Assembly: GCA_036023115.1 (NCBI GenBank)
Contig: JAYKKT010000055.1
Coordinates: 11,600,501-11,664,500 of the forward strand
Reading direction: 5' to 3'
Length of the DNA: 64,000 nucleotides
Source: Brasenia schreberi
Taxonomy: Eukaryota > Streptophyta > Magnoliopsida > Nymphaeales > Cabombaceae
The stretch's first letter is position 1. Each line of letters opens with the position of its first letter. Under the pieces are notes generated by a model. That model was given only the letters and a program-made list of their open reading frames with translations. It searched no databases and was not told the DNA's origin. The position numbers and the translations under genes were made by a program. Positions 24,075 to 34,770 of this stretch are shown in pieces.

Positions 24075-25175
24075 TTACTTAGTTCAATTAGTTGTGTATT
24101 ACTGAACATGATATTAACTATATTATATTAATTTATAGGTTAACTTAAAGAACAAGGAATGGCAGTATGCTTTTATGTGAGAGATCATAAATAAAAGATG
24201 GGATAGGCAAATGCATAAGTCATTACATGATGTTGCATCATATTTGAATCCTGAGTGATATTATGAGTATGAGGAGATAAAATCTAATGTTGAGATTAAA
24301 GGTGGCTTGTTTCAAATTATTAATATATTTATACAAAGTAAGTAAGAACAAAAACAAATTACTAAGCAACTTATGAGTTATTGAAGTGCCTTGAGTGGCT
24401 TTAGATTAAAATTAGCTATAAGTTTTATCGAAAGCATATGCACCATGTAATTAATTCAAGCAACTTTGCTTTATTTCACTATTAAGATACGATTTTGGGT
24501 TTTTAAATTTGATTAATTTATTATTTATATATTTTTTCTATAGCTGAATGATGGATGCCTTCGGGTTTTGATGCCTTTGCTAGACAGGTTTTGAGTCTAG
24601 CTTATAGTGTCATCCCATGTAAACGTAATTAGAGTACTTTCAAAATGGTAAGAATTATATGATCATTTATAATGTAATAAAGTTAAAACTATCTATTGAG
24701 TTCTTAGTATTGTTATTAAACCATAACTTATTATGAATTCTTTCTCTTATCTTAGGTTCATACAAAGAAGTAGAAAATATTATTATATCAAAAGCTTAAC
24801 AACTTAGTTTCTGTACAATATAATGAAAACTACAAAGAAGGTATAAAGAGAGGAAAGCTAATAAAAAGAATTGTGACTCCATTATGTTGGCAACGGTTGA
24901 AGATTATGATGAATATATAACTGATGATGTTGGTGTCAATGAGGTACTTACATGACAAGATGTTGATTTAGCATCCGGAACATCAAGAGGTTGAGGTGTA
25001 TATATAAGATCAAGGAAAGGAAAGCGATAAAGAATGCAAAACAAGGAAAAGGGTAAGATGCCTATGAAAAGAATGAGGAAGAAGAATTTGATTTTGAAGA
25101 AACAAATGAAAAGCAAGGCTGCAAGAGAAACTCGAAGAACAAGGGATCTTCAAATGAAAATAAACATGATTAGTT
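24075..25175 (+). pseudogene. hAT transposase C-terminal fragment (copy E)
   Basis: Closely parallel to copy C from the exon beginning VNLKNKEWQYAF (24139) through the MHKSLHDVASYLNPE and NVEIKGG segments. It continues through the intron borders, the hATC exon and the acidic tail (MPMKRMRKKN, about 25060-25170). Almost every exon carries stops, for example ARQVLSLAYSVIPCKRN followed by a stop at about 24630. Introns are at the same positions as in copy C, so it is a genomic copy, not a retrocopy. Confidence 0.72.
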
Positions 25176-25179
25176 TTCT

Positions 25180-25371
25180 ATAAAAGTATTAAAAGAGGTA
25201 GAGGACGACCACAAAAGTGTTGGAAAGAAACAATAAAGAATGATCTAGCTTATTGTGAGTTAACTACTAACATGGCACATGATAGGGATATGTGGAAATA
25301 AAGAATCCATGTAGTCGACCCCGTATAGTATGGGAAAAGGCTTAGTTGTTGTTGTTGGTTGTTGTTGTTTA
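25180..25371 (+). mobile_element. RTE LINE 3' end fragment
   Basis: Only the last 190 bp of the [23 protein letters not shown] codons, then GTATGGGAAAAGGCTTAG and a tail of TTG repeats interrupted by one extra G. This is an extreme 5' truncation inserted at the end of hAT copy E. Confidence 0.88.
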
Positions 25372-25954
25372 TGGTTCGTTGTAATCACATTTGATGGATG
25401 TTATATTTTGGACTTGCTATTTATTAAGTTGTTATATTTGATGTTACTTCAAAGTATTATAAATATTTTACTCATTTGGTGGATGTCATATTTTGATTCT
25501 TAAACTTGTTATATTATGTGCTTTTTTTATGGTTTTTATATTTTTGTTGTATCTTAAAGCTTTTTTTCATGTTTTAGGAGCATTTTTGTTTCTCCGTTGT
25601 AACATTATCCTATTATTTTTGTAGGTAACTATAGTCCACTGCTAAATTAGATTGGATCATAATCACCATACTTGAACATATAAGTATAATAACTTAATTC
25701 TTTTTCTTAAGTATAATGGATTAATGGTCTAGGATTACTGGTACTTTCTGATTGTCAGTGGTTCAAGCTCTCATAAGAGCATCACCAGGAGTTGGTTCAA
25801 CACTCATGGGGTAACTATTCCTCACAGGCACCCATGGGGCGGTATAAAAGAAGAGAGTAAACGAGGGGGCACTCCACCCTCACGAGCGATAAAGGGAACA
25901 AAGAAAAGGAAAAGGGTTGAATTATACCTAACATGAAAGCAGAGTATTAAAGTA

Positions 25955-26240
25955 AACGAGGGCGGTATTAAATTTGTTTCCCTTGTCTTAGACTCGCAAA
26001 AAGAAGCAGAGTATATTATTGCATGACTTAGCTTTTGCACTAAGAGATATATACTCTCAAAGCGTCTTGAGCATTGAGAAGGAGGAACTAGAAGGAAAGG
26101 ATAAGATGCTTATAAAGAGGAGGAAGAAAAAATTGATTTTAGAAAAACAAATGAAGGGCAAGAAGAACTAGAAGAACAAGGATATGAAAATAAGCATAAT
26201 TTGTTTCCTAAAGAATATAGCCTTTTTGGTTTGTCTTAAA
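25955..26240 (+). pseudogene. hAT transposase C-terminal scrap (copy F)
   Basis: A short match to the last exon of copy C. HTKKKNRL-like codons (about 25990-26030) join directly to the GKDKMPIEDEKEFNF-like acidic tail (about 26095-26220), with the middle of the exon missing. Adjacent sequence (25375-25560 and 26250-26480) repeats GGATGTTAT/TTTGGACTTGCT phrases. The two blocks are therefore duplicated 3' flanks of hAT copies E and F. Confidence 0.55.
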
Positions 26241-26675
26241 ACATTCACTATATATTGCACAAATTTTTATGGATGTTAAATTTGGAATTATTATATTTTA
26301 TGGTATTTCAAAATACCATAGATTTGTTTGTGGGTGTTATAGTTTGGACTTGCTCTATTATGTGATTTTTAGGTGGATGTTATTTTCTTCATCTGGACGA
26401 TTTTTATATCTTTTCAAATCATTTTTTCATGGTATTTATTGTTTGTTTGTAGAGAATTTTGTTTGTTTAGATTGATTCATATATATTATAATATATATTT
26501 ATATACATATTTCCTCCATGAATCTTGCAGAGAAGACTATGAAAGATCACAGCAAACACCACGAAATGAAATAAAAAAGAGAAATGCTTGTTATTGAATT
26601 ATCGATTCAATAAACCTTACAACATTTGCACTGAAAAAAAGAAGAAGAAGAAAAGACACTGCAAGGACAATCACG
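26241..26675. other. Spacer downstream of RPC6
   Basis: AT-rich DNA continuing the hAT 3' flank, then the probable 3' UTR of the minus-strand RPC6 gene. The A-rich stretch at 26633-26650 would read as a T-rich region downstream of the stop. No further gene seen. Confidence 0.4.
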
Positions 26676-26906
26676 TTATAACATGGTAGCTTTCAAAGAA
26701 TGATCAAATTCTTCGTAGCAATAAGCATCAACAGACCAAGAAGGAGAAAGGACCTGGAGACTATATATCAATAAAGCAGCGATCGTGTTCATCCCATTTT
26801 CATTATTGAAAAAAAAACCATCTACAAAATTTAGCACAACAAAATTTACCAACCATGAAACACAACAAACACATACCTTCTTCCACCTTTCCACAAACAA
26901 TTCCAT

Positions 26907-27593
26907 CTAGAAATCAAGCCATTTTTTGAAATAGACACAGGTTTTTGGCGAAATGATTCCATCAGACGTGCATTCATGAATCACCGGGCAAACCCCGCAA
27001 GGCACGGATACGAAAGGCGCGTGCTCGGGAGCGCCTTTCTTGCGAAAGACGTAGCAATTCTTCCTCATTGGCATCCCCGCGAAGATCCCCGTCCCCGTGC
27101 TCGTTACCTCTTCAACTTCTCTGTCCAGAACCAGCGAATCCACCACTTGTTTGATTTCATTACTCTGAAACTCAACCGTTGTCATCCTTGACTTCCTAAT
27201 GAAGTCTGCGATCGATTCGAGAGTCGCGACCTTCTGCTGCGCGATGAATTTGAGGCAAAATTCCCTCAAATTCTCGATGAATTCAGTGTCGAAATTCTTT
27301 CCAGTGTACCATGGGCCTCCAGTGACCTCCTTCGCCGGCTCCAATTCCATCAATATGTACATTTTCTTGCTGTGTTCATTGACGTTGCTAATCTCCTTGA
27401 TCTTCTTCTGCTGGATAAGCGTTTTGATGGATTTAGACAGTTGGGCATCCACCATCTTAGTCGCAAGCTTGATGTCTCTCCTCCAAATTCCCGAATTGCC
27501 GCTCTTCTTGATCGCCTCGTACACTTTAAGATCCGCCTCCGACAGACGGCCGGCGCCGGCCGATGCCTTCACAGGAGCTGGCGGACGCCCCAT
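26907..27593 (-). CDS. RPC6: DNA-directed RNA polymerase III subunit RPC6 (RPC34/POLR3F homologue)
   Basis: Encodes 228 residues in one uninterrupted exon. RPC6 belongs to the RPC3-RPC6-RPC7 heterotrimer of RNA polymerase III, which helps open the promoter at tRNA, 5S and other small RNA genes in the nucleus. Visible features: a Pro/Ala/Gly-rich start, a first winged helix (about residues 16-85; LSEADLKVYEAIKKSG, GIWRRDIKLATKM), then a second (about 105-180; LREFCLKFIAQQKVATLESI, QVVDSLVLDREVEEV). The C-terminal cysteines are at 199, 202, 208 and 219 with C-x2-C-x5-C-x10-C spacing, matching the iron-sulphur ligands described for the animal subunit. The protein ends KKWLDF. It is shorter than the human protein (about 316 residues), as I expect for plants. 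The start is the first Met of the conserved frame. No defects seen, and it is the only clearly intact host gene here. Confidence 0.95.
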   Translation of the reverse strand: MGRPPAPVKASAGAGRLSEADLKVYEAIKKSGNSGIWRRDIKLATKMVDAQLSKSIKTLIQQKKIKEISNVNEHSKKMYILMELEPAKEVTGGPWYTGKNFDTEFIENLREFCLKFIAQQKVATLESIADFIRKSRMTTVEFQSNEIKQVVDSLVLDREVEEVTSTGTGIFAGMPMRKNCYVFRKKGAPEHAPFVSVPCGVCPVIHECTSDGIISPKTCVYFKKWLDF

Positions 27594-27647
27594 TGGATGT
27601 GGTAGCTTTTCAATTTACAGCAACATGAAATCTATAAACACTGAGAT

Positions 27648-27656
27648 TAGGGTTTA
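27648..27656 (-). promoter_or_regulatory. telo-box (AAACCCTAA) upstream of RPC6
   Basis: On the minus strand AAACCCTAA lies about 55 bases upstream of the RPC6 start codon. Telo-boxes close to the transcription start are typical of plant genes for translation and transcription machinery. A regulatory role here is inferred from position only. Confidence 0.45.
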
Positions 27657-30380
27657 AGGCCCCTTGTAGGGTTGAGAAGAAGGGTTTGCTTGTTCAGTAC
27701 ATCCTGAAATGAATGCCTGAATTTTAATCTGAACCAAATCAGTGTGGCAGACCCTTAAAGGTTTGGATCGATCTAAAAGGTAGAGCTATATTATGAATGG
27801 ATGTCGAGAAGTTTTCGATCCAAAAATATTGAGAGAGAGAGAGAGAGGTAGACGACTTCGATTCGATTCAGGGGTGTAGAGGGGTCATCTCTACCAAACC
27901 AAAACAAAGATTTGAATCATTCGAACCCACATCCAATCTTAAACATGACGAAGATTCAAAACGTTTGAATCCAAATCCAAATTGAATTGGAGCCACGTAA
28001 AAGTCTGGATCGGTTTAAAATCACTTAACAAAAAGGTCAAGTTTTGAGTGTAACATTTTAAGATTAAAATCTGTTGTAACCCGAAATTGGTTTATATCTG
28101 AACATGTTTAGTGCTTTGGGTTCCAAAACCAAGAGTTAAAACGGACAAACTTGAATAGGCTTTCATGGTGATTATACCACCGACTTTTCTCCCAAGCAGC
28201 TCTCTAAAGCAAATACGCTTTCTCCATTCGGACTTGGGATGGGTTATGTGAAGATAAAACCCTCATATAAGCAGAATTGTCGATCGGGACTAACCCACAT
28301 ACTAGTTTGATATTTCAAGGCACAACTATTTATTATATTAACAGGTTCGTGGACTTTTGTTCTTCCAAGACCAAATTTGACGATTCAACAGGCAATAACA
28401 AAGACAAAGTTGTATCCAATGGAGATCCGAAAGAAGTGGGAAGAGGGATTGGAATGGAACATTTCAGACTGCTGACATTTTATTCAGGCAATGCAGAACA
28501 ATGACTATCCTTTACGGTGTGCCGAGCGGTTTTTGTTTTGTCAAAGGCAACGAAGGCTAGGCCGCCCCATGGGAGTCAGACAAGCATTGCCTGATGGTTG
28601 CTTATAGTAAAGTAAGCACCTACCACAGATGTGGTATCCTATGTCACCCCCCCACCCTCCCTTACCCCTTATGGAAAGGGGTCCCTCCTACCACTACTAT
28701 AGAACATCGCAAAGCAAGCCATTGTCCTGCAGAAAAACCTCCATTCAGCTACCTCCATCCACCTCTCCCCTGCAACCAACATCCTAAGGAAAAGAACTGA
28801 AGAAGTATTTGCACTTGAAGCCACCGGCATCCCACCACCTTCAGTGACCGCCATTGAACTCGTCGTACATCTGCTTGAAACCACTAGTTGAGTGTTGTGT
28901 CCCCATTCCCTTGCCCCAACGCCACCCCAATCTCCATTGGAGCAGCCAATTGTCCTCGATTGAACCACCCTTGCCCCATGACTGCTACTATCCATCGCCA
29001 CCTTGACCTCCACCAGAGCTGTCATATGCCCAACCATCCTCGATCGAACCACCGCCCAATGCTTGGAACCTTGGCTGATGCCTCCCCCTCTCTCTCGTTC
29101 CTCTGTGTTTCTCCCCTCTAATGAATAAAACAGAATAAAATCCTTTATCATGCCATAGTCTTGAGCTAGACCAAATCCTGGACCTGAGCCAGATCCTTAC
29201 CTAAAATGTCCAACCTTGTTCGTTGGGAACCCCCAATCATATCCCTTTTCCTCTAGGTTTGATTTACATCCAAACCAACATGATTCGTCTCTCATTTCTT
29301 AGATCCAAATAAAACCTATTCCATCCTTATGAAACTCCTAATCAGATCCCATTTTCCTTTCAAACCCGAATCAACCACTACAACCCAAACCAAATCCCAT
29401 TCTACCTAGGTCCGATCTAAGTTAAATACCCAAAACCAAGCTCAAAATCCAGCCTAGTTCATCCTATCCGAAACAATTTCAAATTGGATCCCATTCAATC
29501 CCATGACTTGGAGGGAAAGGGCTCCGGTGTATAGATAGGGAATCAGAATGAGAAGCGTCAAAGGATATGTTCTGTAGTATTGAAATATCGATTCTGACTT
29601 ATATTTGTTACTAACTTGGATTTTCCTTGATACCTAACATAATGCATCAAAGGTTCCTTGAAGAACTTGTGAAGAGTTTAACCATAGATAATCTCTTAAC
29701 CATCCCATCAAATAAGTAGAAGATTCATTAAATTGTGAAACATTACCCTGCCATAATGTTATATGCTAAATGAAGAAAAAAGGAAGGCTCTAGGAAGTCT
29801 AATTTTAAGTTGGATCCAATTGCATCCAGCCAAATCCAAATTTCAACCCATTTTGAGGTCCAGACCCAAAACCTTTCGGATTGGATCCACTTGAGTTTGA
29901 CTAGACAGAAACTCCATCAATCTAACTGAACCAAACTCGATCCATCTAGTTGAACCTAGTCCAACCCCAACTTGAGCTAGGACAAATCCATTTCTAAATC
30001 CAAGTCTGATCAATTTCACTGGCTTTCAATCCAAAACCTCATTCTCTTAGTTATATCCATACCTAAAAGCCTCGGCTATCAGTTTTGGGATAAGTGACAT
30101 ATTTTGAGGCTAACCAAGCATGTAATTCAAGGAGTTCAAATTTACTCAGGCATACAATTTGGTAGCATGGGAGATCGACCCCTGCTTGGTGGAACAAGAA
30201 AATTGTATCACCCTATAGAACTCGTTTGACGTGGACAAAGGTTTTGCTCATGCCATGTGACCGAATTCTATAGACCATTGACAATTCAACAGTAGCAAAC
30301 AACACTCATTTATTTATTTATAATCAAAGTTCAAGTATACGTAGTGGTATAACAAAAATAATAAAAGTACTTATAGACTA
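27657..30380. other. Intergenic region beyond RPC6
   Basis: The RPC6-proximal part (27660-28000) may hold its promoter, including a (GA)n tract at about 27829-27847. Bases 28620-29110 are C-rich (CCACC, CCTCC). Bases 29160-30030 are repetitive in phrases such as AACCCAAACCAAATCC, ATTGGATCC and GAACC. No protein, RNA gene or transposon end recognised. Open frames in the C-rich part look compositional. Confidence 0.4.
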
Positions 30381-30384
30381 ACTA

Positions 30385-30568
30385 AGCAAAAGCCCTTTTA
30401 GGACCAGTTTGGCATTCATTTTCACTGACTTGCAATCTATCAAATGATAGGCCAGGAAATTGTGGGATGTCACTAGATGTGATTAAGGACTGTTGAAGAC
30501 TTTGGAACCCATCATTGTTCACAGCTTCTACCCTTTTGGATCTATTAGGGGAAGTAGCGATCACATCC
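30385..30568 (-). pseudogene. Candidate N-terminal exon of a GNAT acetyltransferase, detached
   Basis: Preceded on the minus strand by a strong acceptor (TTTATCTTTTCCAG), the frame reads DVIATSPNRSKRVEAVNNDG through PQFPGLSFDRLQVSENECQ and ends GPKRAFA before a TAG. The segment (P)xSFDRLQ...KRxF resembles the region just ahead of the VAREAVLDE block in the plant plastid GNAT proteins encoded at 43666-52324. It lies on the opposite strand, 13 kb away, and no follow-on exon is present to its left. The TAG may replace the last Gln codon, or the true donor may be TTA|GTTAGT; neither joins cleanly. Assignment rests on family memory and the neighbouring gene. Confidence 0.45.
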
Positions 30569-31867
30569 CTGGAAAAGATAAACACGATTCTCATTAAACT
30601 GGCTGTAACAAATTAAAATTCTCTTCATGCACATAGAATATTTAATATACACGAATATAACTGTCTTTATGGGGATGCCAATGGACGGGATTATAAGATT
30701 AATGAATTTTATAAATTAGATCCTGCATAATCATTGAATTGACTGATTTTCTCCCATAACCAAAATCCAATTAAGAATAACAGAACCTGGAGTCAACTCC
30801 ATGTCATGAATTCAGATATGAAACTCTTTTAGCACTTAAAGTAAAAGAAAATAATTGATAGTGCAAATTTTGTCGACAAATTGAAGTTAGAGTTTTACTT
30901 TATAAATATTTCCTTCTGCCCAATAGGCCACAAGTTTGAAAATCCATCTCATATACCGTTATACACCTATAACTATTGATGATTTGACCATATAACCGAG
31001 ACCTGAATCTGGATAAGAGTTGGATCAAATGACAAATTTCAAACCTGGATACCACTTGATTCTCTAATAGAAATATTCACCAACCGGCTAAGTAGAAACA
31101 GATTCACTCTTGGTCCCGAGTTAGAAATCAACCCATTGACATTTCTATATGTTTCTTAACTACGTATCAGTCTTCTATATACTCATTAAGGGGAAATCAC
31201 AAAGACTACCAGTGGACAATGATGGTAGCAAATCAAATCAGAGGAATCATTCAGCACCTGAGCGAACAAAATTGCAAGGTTACCTATAGATGACCCAACC
31301 ATCAGGAAAATAGAAATAATGTCAAGCACAAATAACACTGGAAAGGAAAGTGCTTCTACGAAAGATATGTCCAATGAGGAAACAAATGATATCCTTATCT
31401 CTTGACAGAGTACAGCTTCGAACCAATTCGGTGGAACAAGACATACATAGCAATACCGAAGTCAACATCATTTCCTAGCAAGTCCCGATAAGTAGACCAG
31501 TTCAAGAACCCTCTTAACAATGTGTCACGAACCAAGATGTGTTTACCTTAAAATATCTCAGAATCAAAGTAAAGAGATTCAACAGGAAATTCTCTACATT
31601 TGTAAGAAAGCCCTACAACCCAATATCGAATTTACGAAGCATAGAGTATCTCAGCGTCACGAAAATAAATTGCAAACGAGTATTGCCCAATCACTTGGGT
31701 TCAAGAACCCTCTTCTTTTCTTTAACATCTCCTCCCCAATCACTATTTGTATATCTTATAAGTTTAAAGTGATTAGATGGAAAATAAAATATGTCACCAT
31801 CAAAAGTTTCTTGATGCAACATAAAATCCATTTAGTCGCATGCAGGTGAGATTGTTTAGGAGATTCC
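30569..31867. other. Spacer, possibly upstream of the detached exon
   Basis: AT-rich, no transposon recognised. A minus-strand open frame at 31374-31186 is hydrophobic and ends before a CAG|GTGCTG donor-like site. It could be an exon but resembles nothing I know. Copia-derived text begins near 31868. Confidence 0.3.
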
Positions 31868-34350
31868 ATGAATCTATTCACTATTCCAACACTACAAACA
31901 ATATCCAGTCAAGTAGAAGTTAAGTATCATAAACTTCTCATAAGTCTTTTGAAGTATGTAGGATCGATTTCAGTGTCACTCCCTTCTTTTGTTAATTTAA
32001 ATCTTTCCTCCATCGGAATACAAATTGGTTTACAACTTGTCATCCTGAAATGTTCAAGAATTTCTTTAGCATACTTGTGTTGGCAATACTTTTATATGAT
32101 TGAGTCACTTCAAGGTTAAGGGATTAAGACATAAGACCCATGTCAGCCATCTCAAACCCAAGTGTCATAACTTCTCTAAAGTTGACAATCATTTCTTCAC
32201 TATCTCCAATAAATATTAAGCCATCAACATAAAAACAAACGATAAATATTTCTCAATATAAGCCAATCTTGACATACAAGGTATGCTCACGAGGACATCG
32301 AACAAAGCCATGATCCATATGATATGAATCAATTCTCGTATACCAGGTTCTTGATGCTTGTTTAAGACATAAAGAGTTTTTTCAACTTGTAGGCGAAACT
32401 CTCATGTCTACTTTTTATATAGCCTTTAAGTTGATCAACATATACTTCTTCCTCAAGTACTCTGTTTAGAAATGAAGACTTGACATCTATTTGGTGTATT
32501 TTCCAATGACTTTGAGTGAAGTCTCAAAGTAATCAATCATGGGTTTTGTTTATACTCTTTGACTACTAGATGAGCTTTTAGCCTATTGACCTCTCCGTTG
32601 GGCTTATATTTGGTCTTATAAACCCATTTCATACCAATTGACTTCTTACCTTCTAAAAGTGAAGTTAGCTCCCATATGTTGTTTTTCTCGATTGCATGGA
32701 TCTCACCATTCATTACTTGAATCCATTCTTCATCTTTTGAAGCTTCATAAATTGTTATTAAATCACAATTCACGAATAGAGCATAATTAACTATTTCTTC
32801 ATTAGAAACATCATCTTCTTTAGATAGTGCATAATCTTTTAAATGAGTAGACAAGACTCGTTCTCATTTTGGATAGTTCAATTGAATTGCTTGGAGAATT
32901 TCTTGAATGATTGATTTAATTATCAAATGTGTTAAAAGATTGTAATGGTTCGGGTTGAATATCATAATCAATTAAGAGGGGTTGAATTGGTTCCTTCTCA
33001 TTCATGATAAAATGATATTCTTCTTTTCTTCAGTGCTCTAATTCTATTCATTTTTCTCTTCAAATATAACATCATGACTAATTATCACCTTCCTTATTAT
33101 CAAATTATGCAACCGATAATCTTTAGTCTCTTCATTACCCAAGAAAAATATATTTCTTACTTTATCATTAAGTTTCTTACATGTCTCTTTTAGAATGTGG
33201 GTCTAAGCAATACACACAAATACATAAAGATGACTAACTACTGATATTTCACTGGTCCAAGCCTCCATTGGTATCTTGAAATCAAGCCCTTTAGTCAGAC
33301 ATTGATTCAATATGTACATAATACTGAAATTGCTTCTACCAAAAATTGTTTGGTAGATGTTTCGCATGCAACATAGTATGAACCATGTCAATGATGGTAC
33401 AACTTTTCTTTTCTCCAACTCTATTTTGTTAAGACATGTACCTCATTGCAAATTGTGTTTTATATCACTTTTCTTGAAAAGCTCTTTTCCACCATATATT
33501 CAGTGTCACAATTGATTTGAAGAATTTGCATCGATTACACACTTTTTCCTCCACGTAAGCTTTAAGTTCTTTAAAAAGCATCAACATTATTAGATTTGTT
33601 TTTCAGTAAGTACGTTATGTTACTAAAGTTGTCAAAAAAATAGTAAATTACTTTTACCCTCTATTTGACGATTCTTCAAGTGACCCATAAAGATCGAAGT
33701 GCACTAACTCCAATGCAACTTATCTTTTTTTGGTCTGACATTATTTTTTTGTCACCCTTTTTCCTTCTTATGTTTAAAGTGACATTTTTCTCACCTTCCA
33801 ACACTAGGTAGCCCATCTTATATTTTTCTTTTAGTCATTGCTCATGGACTGGAGTTCATAAGCTCATCAATGGATAAAATAGAGAGATCTCAAGATTCCT
33901 AAATAGATGTTACGATATACTCAAATTGTAATCTCAAAGTTTGAAGAATCTTTTCAATGATTTGTTGGCCTTCGATAATCTCACTATTGACCTTCATTTG
34001 ATTTATAAGAGCCAATATCCATGAAAAATAATAAAAAATTGACTCAGACTTTTCTATTTGAAGAAGCTTGAATTGTCAACAAAGAGTTTGAAGACAAAGC
34101 TTATGGACTCTCTAACTCTCTTAAGCCTTGACAAGAGTATCACATGCCTCCTTTACCATCTTTGCATTTGTTATCTTCTCAAAGAAAGAAAAATCTAATG
34201 CTTAAAAGATGTAAAAAAAGAGTTTAATGATCTTTCTTGTGATTTTCCTTTAAATACTTATGCTCTTTGAGTGTCAAATTATCTACAGTTGTTGGTTTTA
34301 CCAATACTTCCTTGATGATTTTTGTTACCTCCTAAAACCCAAATAACACT
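31868..34350 (-). mobile_element. Degenerate Ty1-copia remnant (gag to RT)
   Basis: Minus-strand blocks in copia order. Gag-like text is at about 34340-33880. The integrase C-terminal part is at about 33440-33203 (TWFILCCMRN, YILNQCLTKGLDFKIPMEAW). The RT start is 32854-32537 (WIQVMNGEIHAIEKNNIWEL, MKWVYKTKYKPNGEVNRLKA), followed by later RT text to 31868. Nearly every segment has stops or frameshifts. No LTRs could be paired, so its borders are uncertain. It belongs to a lineage different from the element at 12-16 kb. Confidence 0.75.
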
Positions 34351-34354
34351 TCTA

Positions 34355-34770
34355 TCAAAGGTGTGTAAGTTGATGAAAACCTTATATGGATTGAAGCAAT
34401 CCCTTAGGGACTAGTTCGAGAGATTCAGTGAGGCGGTTATAAGCTTTGGTTATTCCCAAAGTGCAAATGATCATACATTGCTTGTAAAGCGTGATAAAGG
34501 AATCTCTATACTCATAGTATATGTTGATGACATTATAATTACAGGTTAAGATATCGAGGAAATTTAAAAGCTAAAAAAAAGTTATTTGATTTGAAAGATT
34601 TATGAAGACTTCGTTATTTTTTAGGTATTGAAATTCTTTATTTAAGCAAAGGTATATTCCTAATTTAGAGGAAATATACCTTGAATTAGTTGAAGGACAC
34701 TGAAATGACTGATTTTAAGCCATGTGAGAAAAGGGCTACTTCTAAAGATTACAACTAGAAAAGGAAAGAG
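34355..34770 (+). mobile_element. Second copia RT fragment, opposite orientation
   Basis: Plus-strand RT text: LMKTLYGLKQSLRD, then HTLLVKRDKGISILIVYVDD with the IIITG that completes the active-site motif, then a decayed LGIE-like stretch (about 34620). It starts where the minus-strand copia gag text ends, so the two fragments meet tail-to-tail or through a rearrangement. Stops occur after RD and after IITG. Confidence 0.75.

Noticed and set aside
28669..29151. A 160-codon minus-strand frame
   Set aside because: It sits in a C-rich compositional block, shows no recognisable domain and has low-complexity residue use.
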